This document shows positions 1 to 7,300 of a DNA stretch of 20,733 nucleotides, in pieces; the stretch's first letter is position 1; each line of letters begins with the position of its first letter. The DNA is taken from the NCBI GenBank assembly GCA_019454915.1, contig JACFNM010000001.1:32326-53058 (forward strand), given 5' to 3'. The notes beneath the pieces were generated by a model, which did no database searches, was not told the origin of the DNA, and worked only from the letters and a program-made list of their open reading frames with translations. This stretch comes from Chitinophagaceae bacterium. GTDB lineage: Bacteria; Bacteroidota; Bacteroidia; Chitinophagales; Chitinophagaceae. The translations under genes and the position numbers were made by a program.

Positions 1-501
1 GACAGATTGAATATGATTTTGGATGTCACGCACCTTACTGATGAAGGATTCCTGGAAGCCACCTCACTTTTTAAAGGGCCGGTGTGGGCCAGTCATCATA
101 ATTGTCGCTCCCTGGTAACGCATCAACGGCAACTGACCGACGACCAGATAAAAATTTTGGTGGAAAGAGGTGCAGTGATAGGGGGCGTATTTGATACCTG
201 GATGCTGACAAACAATTGGGTTCGCGGGAAAGATGATCCCAGGCAGAGAGGGGTCAATTTAGAGAAGGTGATCGATCATTACGACCATATCTGTCAAATA
301 GCGGGGAATAGCCAGCATATCGCTATCGGCAGTGATTTGGATGGCGCCTATGGAAAAGAACAGTCTCCCTATGATTTAGAAGATATCTCCGATCTCCAGA
401 ACCTAAAATCGTTGTTAACCACAAGAGGTTATAAGCAGGAGGATATAGAAAATCTTTTTCACAATAACTGGCTGAGGTTTTTGAGAAAGGCCTGGAAATA
501 A
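1..501 (+). CDS. Membrane dipeptidase, peptidase M19 family (3' part only)
   Basis: The reading frame is open from base 1 and stops at 501, so the 5' part lies outside the window. The roughly 166 visible residues match the C-terminal half of the M19 (renal/membrane dipeptidase) metal-dependent TIM barrel. That family hydrolyses dipeptides, including D-amino-acid dipeptides, at a two-zinc site. Visible motifs are LDVTHL, ASHHNCRSL and HIAIGSDLDGAYG. They carry the two conserved His residues and the Asp expected near the C-terminal end of the barrel, and the family's closing segment ending in W-L-R-F follows. The N-terminal HxD zinc motif cannot be checked here. The next gene begins 40 bp downstream on the same strand with no terminator between, so it may be the first visible member of an operon. 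The TTG at 7 is internal and not a start. Confidence 0.88.
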   Translation, partial: DRLNMILDVTHLTDEGFLEATSLFKGPVWASHHNCRSLVTHQRQLTDDQIKILVERGAVIGGVFDTWMLTNNWVRGKDDPRQRGVNLEKVIDHYDHICQIAGNSQHIAIGSDLDGAYGKEQSPYDLEDISDLQNLKSLLTTRGYKQEDIENLFHNNWLRFLRKAWK

Positions 502-541
502 AACCGGATTTTATTCTTTGATTAATTATTAAAAAGGCAGT

Positions 542-1666
542 ATGCGGAAATTAAGCTTAGGTGCTATTGTAAGTGTATTTTTTTTATGGGTTTTGTCGTC
601 ATGCAGTTCCCGGTCAGCGCAAACAGCATCAAATCGTGAGGGTGCGTTTAAAAGCCCCAACTGGACGGAAGATAAATGGAAAGACGTTCCGGAAAATCCT
701 TTGATAGATCCGGCGGGATATGGTCTGCCGGAGTTGGTAATTGGCGACCCTCAGATATTGTCTCCGGGTGAATTCGATGAACAGTGGCACGCGTTCTATC
801 ATGGTTTTTCTCATGATGACCAGGGCTGGCATACCTGGTTTTTCCACTCGGTTTCGGATAACGGGTTAAAATGGAAGGAAGTGTTTCGCGAGGAGGGTGA
901 AGTGGGTATTCAATATCTTTTCTGCGATGGCGACCGCTGGATTCAATATTATACGGCAACGACCGCAGCCTTTGCAGATAAAGAGTTCAGAAAAAAATAT
1001 CATACCATTATCCGTGCACGCACCACCACCGACTTTATTAACTGGTCTGACCCTGTTGATTTAATTTATCCGGATATGCCTCTGGAAAGAGAAGGATCGG
1101 GTATAGAAGCCAGGAACCCGTGTGTGATTCAGCTTCCGGATGGGCGCTACCGTATGTATTACAGCGGAGGAATGGTGTATTTGAAAGATGCCGGATATGG
1201 AGAACCCAAATATATTTTTTGCGCTGAAGCGGATAATCCGCTTGGACCGTTTGTAAAGAGAACAGAACCCGTGCTGGCTCCCGACGCACGACTTCCATAT
1301 AGAAATTATGGCTGCGGTGGTTTTAAAGTATTTGGGTATAAGCAGGGATATATGGCATTTTATAACCCTATTTATATAGATGCCGAGGATAAATCCAGAT
1401 CAGAGATCAGAATGTTGACAAGTAAAGACGGTTTGAAATGGAAAGAAGCCGATTGTAACCCCATTGTTCAGCCTAACCCCGATATTCCCTGGCGTTCTGC
1501 TATTATTTATCAACTGGATGTTGTTCCCTGGAATAATACTTTAATGATGTATTTTAATGCAAGGGAAGGCTGGCGGGGAGGCGCTGAGCGAATTGGCGCT
1601 GTCCGGCTGGAATTAAACGGAGATGCGCCGGTTGTTAAATTGAAAAAGCCCTTTAAGAAAAAATGA
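542..1666 (+). CDS. Lipoprotein with five-bladed beta-propeller glycoside hydrolase fold (GH43/GH32/GH130-like)
   Basis: This is a 374-residue secreted lipoprotein. Residues 1-21 are a signal peptide ending in the lipobox LSSC, with Cys21 as the lipidated residue, so it is probably anchored in the periplasm or on the surface. The remainder has the repeating short-strand texture of five-bladed propeller glycosidases. Blade-opening segments resemble GDPQIL (Asp69), EARNPCVIQLPDGRYRMYYSGG split across a blade (189-210), and late 'WKEADCNPIV' and 'WRSAIIYQLDV' stretches. The NPLIDP and EARNP motifs recall GH32/GH43/GH117/GH130 proteins, where Asp and Glu residues at blade starts do catalysis. I cannot assign one family or substrate. 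The stop codon overlaps the next gene's start (ATGA at 1663-1666), which implies translational coupling with the CBM9-like lipoprotein. It may also be only a binding protein, since catalytic residues are not proven. Confidence 0.75.
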   Translation: MRKLSLGAIVSVFFLWVLSSCSSRSAQTASNREGAFKSPNWTEDKWKDVPENPLIDPAGYGLPELVIGDPQILSPGEFDEQWHAFYHGFSHDDQGWHTWFFHSVSDNGLKWKEVFREEGEVGIQYLFCDGDRWIQYYTATTAAFADKEFRKKYHTIIRARTTTDFINWSDPVDLIYPDMPLEREGSGIEARNPCVIQLPDGRYRMYYSGGMVYLKDAGYGEPKYIFCAEADNPLGPFVKRTEPVLAPDARLPYRNYGCGGFKVFGYKQGYMAFYNPIYIDAEDKSRSEIRMLTSKDGLKWKEADCNPIVQPNPDIPWRSAIIYQLDVVPWNNTLMMYFNAREGWRGGAERIGAVRLELNGDAPVVKLKKPFKKK

Positions 1667-2346
1667 GAGGTATTGTTATTGTTTTGATGATTGTTTCTCT
1701 TTATTCATGCACACAAAGACAGGAATACATTGTGCAACGGGTTACGGATGGCGCAATACAAGTGGATGGGAAGATTGATGAAGAAGCATGGCGTAATGCA
1801 ACAAAAATAAATTCATTCATCAATCCCTGGAACAAAGACGTGACGCCACCTGTTACTTTTGCCATGTTAAGAGATGCGCGGTTTGTTTATTTTTATTTTG
1901 ATGCGAAGGATAATGATATCGTAGTTAAAGATGATTTTGATGGTGAAAGGGACGTGGAAGTGGAAGACCGTGTAGAATTATTTTTTTCAAAGGATCCGGA
2001 CATGGAAGAATATTATGGTTTGGAAATGGATCCGCAGGAAAAGATTTTATCCTATCGGGCCACTTACTATCGCCAGTTTGACTATGATTGGGAGCCGCCG
2101 GATGGAATGAAAACAGCAGCGCGTATATACCCCGGAGGATATATTGTTGAAGGGATGATTCCGATAGATTTTTTACAGAGACTATCTGACGGTGGCGCTG
2201 TTTTAGCGGGCATCTATCGTGGAGAATTTAGTAAAGAGGGCTCCACTATTATAGAGAACTGGATGACCTGGGTAGACCCCAAAACAAAGATGCCCGATTT
2301 TCATGTGCCCGCCAGTCTGGGGAAAATAATCTTAAGCGATGAGTAA
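1663..2346 (+). CDS. CBM9-like (DOMON-type) carbohydrate-binding lipoprotein
   Basis: This 227-residue protein begins with a short signal peptide and lipobox LYSC (Cys16). The mature part is essentially one CBM9-like beta-sandwich. The hallmark opening 'QVDGKIDEEAWRNAT' (33-47) is followed by 'PVTFAMLRDARFVYFYFDAKD' in two strands (63-83), the acidic 'EVEDRVELFFS' (99-109), and 'GGYIVEGMIPIDF' (158-170) near the end. In this fold the domain binds sugars or haem, and stand-alone copies are common in Bacteroidota glycan loci. No catalytic domain is attached. The start ATG overlaps the propeller gene by 4 bp, and the end overlaps the FBPase gene by 8 bp. It therefore sits in the middle of a coupled three-gene unit and most likely assists the propeller protein at the cell surface or in the periplasm (inference). 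Confidence 0.75.
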   Translation: MRGIVIVLMIVSLYSCTQRQEYIVQRVTDGAIQVDGKIDEEAWRNATKINSFINPWNKDVTPPVTFAMLRDARFVYFYFDAKDNDIVVKDDFDGERDVEVEDRVELFFSKDPDMEEYYGLEMDPQEKILSYRATYYRQFDYDWEPPDGMKTAARIYPGGYIVEGMIPIDFLQRLSDGGAVLAGIYRGEFSKEGSTIIENWMTWVDPKTKMPDFHVPASLGKIILSDE

Positions 2347-3346
2347 TAACAACGACAGTATTGATTTTGATGAATGGTTAAATCGTGAGGCTGCAGAGTG
2401 GGATGACGCCTCCGGAGGATTAAAAGACTTATTGAGAAGTATTGGACAGGCAGCCATACAGATTTACAAAGAAATTACCGGCGCGGGGCTGGCAGGTATG
2501 TTGGGGTCTGAAGGACGGATGAATGTGCAGGGAGAAGAGGTACAGAAAATGGATGCCCGTGCCAATCAGATTTTTATTGACACATTACAGGCAGCCGGTG
2601 TCTGTGCAGGAATCGTGTCGGAGGAAAATGAACACGTAGTTGTTTTTGATGACGGGAAAAGCCTGCGGTCAGAATATGTTTTCCTGATGGATCCGATAGA
2701 CGGCTCCGGAAACATAGACGTGAATATTTCAATTGGCAGCATTTTTAGTATATACCGGCGACTGTCTTCTCCGGGCAGTAGGGTAGCAGAACAGGATTTT
2801 TTACAGCCGGGCAAAAACCAGGTTGCTGCCGGGTACTTTCTTTACGGACCTACCATAAACTGGATATTGGCTACTACTAATAGTGTGAATGCATTCACGT
2901 TGAGCCGGCCGGATAATAGATTTTTTCTGAGTTTTCCGCATTTGAAAGCGCCATTAAGAGGACCATTTTATTCCTTTGATAATCACAATTACAATCGCGT
3001 AGATCAAAGTATCAGAAACTATGTAAACTACTGCATGTCTGATACTCAAAATACGTACGGGCCTTATTCCAACAGATATTATGGCTGCATGGTGGCGGAT
3101 GTGCACCGTAATCTCTTAAAAGGCGGGATTTACTTTTATCCTCAAACCAAAGATAAGCCCAATGGAAAACTCAGGATTTGTTACGAGTGCAACCCGATGG
3201 CATTTATCATAGAAAAAGCGGGTGGCAGCGCCACGGACGGCAGGCAGCGGATATTAGAGATACATCCGGAGCATATTCATCAGCGAAGTCCGTTATTTAT
3301 CGGTTCGAGAGAAATGGTGAAGGAGTTGATTGCATTTGGAGATTAA
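2339..3346 (+). CDS. fbp: Fructose-1,6-bisphosphatase, class I
   Basis: This cytoplasmic enzyme hydrolyses fructose 1,6-bisphosphate to fructose 6-phosphate and phosphate, the committed step of gluconeogenesis. At 335 residues it is the usual class I length. Class I signatures appear in order: NVQGEEVQKMD (62-72), IVSEEN (92-97, acidic metal ligands), MDPIDGSGNIDVN (117-129, metal and phosphate site), SIGSIFSIYRR (131-141), YYGCMVADVHRNLLKGGIY (247-265, substrate loop), and GKLRICYECNPMAFIIEKAG (276-295) with a final HQRSPLFIGS. One point differs from the common motif: DGSGNID instead of DGSSNID. Other key residues look intact, so it should be active. There is no signal peptide. Its ATG lies inside the last codons of the CBM9-like lipoprotein gene (8-bp overlap), so it is expressed with secreted carbohydrate proteins. 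A hairpin follows the stop. Confidence 0.95.
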   Translation: MSNNNDSIDFDEWLNREAAEWDDASGGLKDLLRSIGQAAIQIYKEITGAGLAGMLGSEGRMNVQGEEVQKMDARANQIFIDTLQAAGVCAGIVSEENEHVVVFDDGKSLRSEYVFLMDPIDGSGNIDVNISIGSIFSIYRRLSSPGSRVAEQDFLQPGKNQVAAGYFLYGPTINWILATTNSVNAFTLSRPDNRFFLSFPHLKAPLRGPFYSFDNHNYNRVDQSIRNYVNYCMSDTQNTYGPYSNRYYGCMVADVHRNLLKGGIYFYPQTKDKPNGKLRICYECNPMAFIIEKAGGSATDGRQRILEIHPEHIHQRSPLFIGSREMVKELIAFGD

Positions 3347-3370
3347 CGGAGACTGAATGTAAAAGTAAAC

Positions 3371-3398
3371 CCTGCAGTAGTTTGTTTGCTACTGCAGG
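3371..3398. terminator. Hairpin between convergent genes, probable bidirectional terminator
   Basis: A perfect 10-bp inverted repeat, CCTGCAGTAG and CTACTGCAGG, is separated by an 8-base loop. It lies in the 64-bp gap between the end of fbp and the end of the convergent rhamnosidase gene. Flanks are T-rich but not pure poly-U in either direction (ATATTTATCTGTTT on plus; GTTTACTTTTAC on minus). Position and symmetry suggest it ends transcripts from both sides. Confidence 0.6.
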
Positions 3399-3410
3399 AT
3401 ATTTATCTGT

Positions 3411-6400
3411 TTATTGACGAACGCTTATGATGCTCACCGGGCCCAGTAAACCGGAGGGCAATAACGGTGAGTCGGCTTGGTAAAACGGCATTGTCGTGTA
3501 AGTTATCTTTTGAGTAACTCCGGGTTGTTCATCGCCAATCAGCCGGTTTACCCAGAGGTTGGTTACTTTGATTTCGAGTTTATTCTTTCCTGATTCAACA
3601 AAATCGGTGATGTCCACTTTAAAAGGTTCTTTCCAGACGATGCCAGTGGACTTGCCATTTATAATGACTTCGGCTAAATCTTTTACATTACCGAGATCGA
3701 TAAACAACCGGTCATTGCTTTTCAGCCAACGGGCGGGTAGTTCGATTTGTTGGGAATAGGTAGCAGTGCCTGAAAAATATTTTACACCGTTGTTCGTATT
3801 TTCTGTCCAGGAGCTGAGGTTTTTCATGACAATACTTTCAGGTGCTCCCCGCCCTCGCTGAAAATCAACTTTCCACGGCTTGTTGAGTTGGCGCAGCACA
3901 ACTTCTTGCTTTTTATTCACAGATTTAGTTATCTCATTCGTATTTTTTTCAAAAACAACAAATATGGCATCATTGGGAACGAGCGTCACGGGTACGGTAG
4001 TTCGATTATTGGCGATCGTAAACGCTACCGCTTCTTTTTTACCCGTTTCAGGATACCATATTTCCACTTCTTTTCCCGATATTCTAAAGTTGAGCATTGT
4101 TTTTTCATATCGGTTGGTTCGATTGTTTACCCAATAAAATTCCGTGTCCGGCAGCTTTCGGTGTACAAACAATAACTCTGATGCTGTGTCAGCTTTAGAG
4201 TATTCGAAATCCGGCGTGATATTTAGCAGCCCCATTACTTGCTGAATGTCCGAAGTACCAAATACCTTCCCCTTGCCGTAAGACGTGACGAGATTCGTAC
4301 TCCACAGTTCATCAGCCGTTTGAACAAACAGTGCAGTATCTTCCAGCAAGCCGGTGGCCGAGGCCGGTTTAAGGCCTATTACAATCGCACCCTCATTTAC
4401 CAGTGCTTTTATTTTTTGCAAAACAGCCACAGGAATGTATCTGCTGTTAGCATCCAAAACGAGTACACGGTATTGCATCCCACTGGGTGTGACGATTTCA
4501 CCATTATTAACGGATGTCAGATTTATCAATGCATCGCTATTGATGAAGTCATAATTGTACCCTTCAGGAATGTCTGGTAGTTTTTTCCCGAAGAGGGACG
4601 TGATGTTATTGTCCTCTCCATAATAGTATAAAATGTCAGCGACGAACTTTCCCTGTTGAAGCATAAAGCAACTTCTCGATAGATAGTCAGTCCATGCGTG
4701 CGCCTGTTCAGCCCATGTTTCGTGCCGGTTGAACCATTGCCCGAACGGCCCGAGCCCCAGCCCGGGAATCTTATCATCTACCGGCTGATGAACAGAAGTA
4801 TGGATAACAAATCGGTTAAGTCCGCTGGCCATTTCAAGATCTGCTGTCGGTTTCAACTTTTCCGGTGAATAAGACCACGCGTTTCCCAATGTCCCCAATG
4901 CAGTGAGTGATTCGGCTGCGGCGATATTCTGCCCGTATATGTGCGCAACGGAAGCTGATTCCCGAATGTCAGCTTTATAACCTGTACCATCTCCTCCGAT
5001 TCTGCCAGGTACCCACATTGCCGACATGGGAATGGCAGCATTCCGTTTCATTTCCATCCCGTCTGCAACGGTAGCTCTGCCACTTTCATGCGACTCAGAA
5101 TATCGTTTCATGCCTCTTTCTTCCAGAAGTTTTGTTAATAAATCATAATGATTTTCGGTAGTCAGTTCGCTGATCGTTTTTCGAAAATCCCATAAGAAAT
5201 TTTCAGTAGCTCCCGCGCTCCTGATGATAAAGCCCGACAGAGCAGGCATCCATTGGAAGATATTGTATCCCCGCCGTTTCATAAATTCTTCCGGTAGCCT
5301 GTTTGTCCAGTTTTGAGTGCCTGCTTCCCAACTGTCCGTTACCATATATCGCAAACCCCTTGTGCCCATCAAACCGGATGTAGCTTCTTTGTATTGATCC
5401 AGATAATTATTGAAATAAGCGGCTACAGCTTTTGGATTAAGCTTGTCCACTTCCAGTCCGGTTGCTTCGGCAGAAGCGGGATGATTTTGTTTTCCTGTTA
5501 ATGAATAGCCGTATCGGATAATTTTCCAATTCCCTTTCGGAATATCCCAGTGGAGAGTGCCGTCGTTCGTTACTCTGTCTGTAATATTGATGATATCGGT
5601 TTCTTTTATAACATCATCTGTTTCAGGAGTGGCTTGTTCGTAGAAGTTCCCGCCGGTAGCAAAGGCAGCTTTTTCTTCAAACTGATGGATGCGCGATGCG
5701 GGATGAAGTACCAGTTCGCTGATTTCCGTTCCGGGAGGTGTTTGCGGCGCAGCGTTATTTCCTGTTATGGAAGCGAAGCTGAACCGGGGAGGAGGATTCT
5801 TAACGGTCACCCTGAAATATTTTGCTGTGGTGGTTGGTATAGAAATGGTTTGTTGCAATACATTGCCTGCAGGGATATAACAAACCCGCCTGTAGGTCTT
5901 CCCATCATCACTGCTTTGCAAACTACGGGTGTCCTTAAATTCTCCGAATAAGCCGAACGGCCCTTTATCACCTCCGCCTACCATGGTAACTGCCTTGATG
6001 GTTTGAGGCCGGCTAAACTCAAACTGAATCCATGCAAATCCGTTGATGCTGTCAGCAGGTAGTAAAACACCGGTGGCTAAATCGCCGTCTGTCAACTGAT
6101 GTATATTGAAGTTGCCTCCGCTTGAGGTGACGATGGGTGAGAGGCTGCTGACCGGAATGTCGGTATCGGGTAGTTTACACGCGATCACGGCAATATCTTC
6201 ATAATAAGATGGAGGTGCTGCTACCGTTGCTCCCAAACCGGGTTGAGACTGAATACTGATGTTTTGAAAGGTTCCTGTTACAGATGGTGGCGGTGGTAAT
6301 TTGCCGTCAAAATATTTTCCTCCTTGCACGCTTGTTTCGCTCCATACGATCTTTTTCATCCCATCTTCAGGTTTCACCCAGGGTCCGCCGCTTTCGCTCC

Positions 6401-6779
6401 AGCCTGGTGATCCGGCGATAGCCATTTCAAGTTGCAGTGAATCCGCAAGCCGTGTTGTAAAGCTGAAAGCATCTTTCCATTCAGGCGTCATATAAGTAAG
6501 TCGCTTTTCGACAACCTGGGGAGTCATTAACGCAGCGTCGAAATTCTGAAAGCCACCGATACCCGCGCGCTGCATCCACAGCAGATCTTTTTTGATCCCG
6601 TCTCTGGTAATATTTCCGTTCATCCAGTGCCACCATACGCGCGGTTTAGCACTTGCCGGTGGATTTTGGAAACGGCTATATAGTGTATCGGCAACAGAGT
6701 GTTTTACTTGTTGCGCGTGCGTAACGGCAGGTAGCACGAATATTACCAGCAGTAGTTTCAGTATTTTCATAATCGTCAT
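3411..6779 (-). CDS. GH106-type alpha-L-rhamnosidase, secreted
   Basis: This large secreted glycosidase is expected to release terminal alpha-L-rhamnose from plant or microbial glycans. I start it at the ATG at 6779 (ATG also at 6770), giving about 1122 residues. Either start puts the hydrophobic signal peptide first, with cleavage near THAQ. The frame is open to an ATG at 6827, but that would put 16 polar residues before the signal. The N-terminus has the GH106 signature PRVWWHWMNGNITRDGIKKD and GIGGFQNFD. Residues about 212-360 look like an inserted discoidin-like (F5/8 type) sandwich. The barrel follows, with YMVTDSWEAG, RYSESHESGR and IAAAESLTALG among Glu-containing segments. The last 150 residues form a beta-sandwich of the GH2 sugar-binding type (DLGNVKDLAEVIINGKSTG). 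It is transcribed away from the SusCD pair and converges on fbp. GH106 membership is confident; exact linkage specificity is not readable. Confidence 0.87.
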   Translation of the reverse strand: MTIMKILKLLLVIFVLPAVTHAQQVKHSVADTLYSRFQNPPASAKPRVWWHWMNGNITRDGIKKDLLWMQRAGIGGFQNFDAALMTPQVVEKRLTYMTPEWKDAFSFTTRLADSLQLEMAIAGSPGWSESGGPWVKPEDGMKKIVWSETSVQGGKYFDGKLPPPPSVTGTFQNISIQSQPGLGATVAAPPSYYEDIAVIACKLPDTDIPVSSLSPIVTSSGGNFNIHQLTDGDLATGVLLPADSINGFAWIQFEFSRPQTIKAVTMVGGGDKGPFGLFGEFKDTRSLQSSDDGKTYRRVCYIPAGNVLQQTISIPTTTAKYFRVTVKNPPPRFSFASITGNNAAPQTPPGTEISELVLHPASRIHQFEEKAAFATGGNFYEQATPETDDVIKETDIINITDRVTNDGTLHWDIPKGNWKIIRYGYSLTGKQNHPASAEATGLEVDKLNPKAVAAYFNNYLDQYKEATSGLMGTRGLRYMVTDSWEAGTQNWTNRLPEEFMKRRGYNIFQWMPALSGFIIRSAGATENFLWDFRKTISELTTENHYDLLTKLLEERGMKRYSESHESGRATVADGMEMKRNAAIPMSAMWVPGRIGGDGTGYKADIRESASVAHIYGQNIAAAESLTALGTLGNAWSYSPEKLKPTADLEMASGLNRFVIHTSVHQPVDDKIPGLGLGPFGQWFNRHETWAEQAHAWTDYLSRSCFMLQQGKFVADILYYYGEDNNITSLFGKKLPDIPEGYNYDFINSDALINLTSVNNGEIVTPSGMQYRVLVLDANSRYIPVAVLQKIKALVNEGAIVIGLKPASATGLLEDTALFVQTADELWSTNLVTSYGKGKVFGTSDIQQVMGLLNITPDFEYSKADTASELLFVHRKLPDTEFYWVNNRTNRYEKTMLNFRISGKEVEIWYPETGKKEAVAFTIANNRTTVPVTLVPNDAIFVVFEKNTNEITKSVNKKQEVVLRQLNKPWKVDFQRGRGAPESIVMKNLSSWTENTNNGVKYFSGTATYSQQIELPARWLKSNDRLFIDLGNVKDLAEVIINGKSTGIVWKEPFKVDITDFVESGKNKLEIKVTNLWVNRLIGDEQPGVTQKITYTTMPFYQADSPLLPSGLLGPVSIISVRQ

Positions 6780-7010
6780 TTTGAGATAAAAATAGTAAAC
6801 ACGTTGTTCGTCTCCGTCATGAGCCATCCTGTCTGATTTTGTGTGCTGTAGTAATCTTTGTTAGTTCTGAAAAATGTTAAGGATTGAAGAGTAATTCACC
6901 CTGCGTAGCAATACATCAAACAAGTGACCGGAGTACCCTCATTTGTTTTGGTATCTATACAGGACACCACAGGATGCTCCATGAAGGTACAGGACGGACA
7001 TACAGATGAA

Positions 7011-7051
7011 GTAAAATAATTTTACCTGCTGTTATTCGAACAATAATTATT
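7011..7051. repeat. Cluster of small palindromes, possible operator
   Basis: Three overlapping or adjacent dyads lie in the divergent gap: GTAAAA-TAA-TTTTAC at 7011-7025, TTATT-CGAAC-AATAA at 7032-7046, and the perfect palindrome AATAATTATT at 7042-7051. The first two are centred 21 bp apart, about two helical turns. Such spacing suits a dimeric regulator, but AT-rich dyads also arise by chance. Confidence 0.3.
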
Positions 7052-7121
7052 TTAACCAAAATTGATTGCCATGAAACATCGAGTATCTCCGACTTAATTC
7101 TGCCGATTTTTTATTAGCGGT

Positions 7122-7152
7122 CAAAATTACCTCCTGTTGTTTTTATTTAAAA
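7122..7152 (-). promoter_or_regulatory. Candidate Bacteroidota-type promoter for the rhamnosidase gene
   Basis: Read on the minus strand, TAATTTTG (7129-7122) matches the Bacteroidota -7 consensus TAnnTTTG exactly. It is preceded, after 19 bases, by TTTT (7152-7149) in place of the -33 TTTG. The spacing is right but the -33 box is imperfect. If real, the rhamnosidase transcript would have a leader of roughly 330 nt that includes the palindromes at 7011-7051. Confidence 0.3.
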
Positions 7153-7300
7153 TGTTATTTGCAGTACACGTGAGGTTTCCTGTTTCAACTCCAATTCCTA
7201 AAGTCATGTTCTGTTAATTACCGGGAGAAGAAGATCTGTGTTCATGTTTGGCCATGTAGGGAAATATTTATTCATTTTCATCTATAAACGAAGGTTCTTT

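Larger units (their letters stand above)
6780..7300. other. Divergent intergenic region, about 520 bp, no gene
   Basis: This gap separates the rhamnosidase (minus strand) from the SusC-type gene (plus strand). I see no convincing ORF in it; the longest ATG frame near 7071 is eight codons. It is AT-rich in its middle and right part and holds small palindromes at 7011-7051. A direct repeat TACAGGAC occurs at 6958 and 6988, 30 bp apart. One candidate minus-strand promoter lies near 7122-7152. It presumably carries both promoters and the operator of the glycan locus. I could not find a convincing plus-strand promoter for the SusC gene by eye. Confidence 0.55.

Noticed and set aside
3178..3417. 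79-codon plus-strand frame across the end of fbp
   Set aside because: It overlaps the most conserved part of FBPase in another frame and reads through the hairpin; no homology is recognisable.
5550..5951. 133-codon plus-strand open frame inside the rhamnosidase gene
   Set aside because: It is antisense to the GH106 gene, has low-complexity Cys/Arg-rich composition and no domain, so it is a shadow.
6838..6860. TTTG and TAATCTTTG on the plus strand as a promoter
   Set aside because: The spacing between boxes is about 10 bases instead of about 19, and the -7 box has an extra base; it also lies more than 400 bp from the SusC gene.
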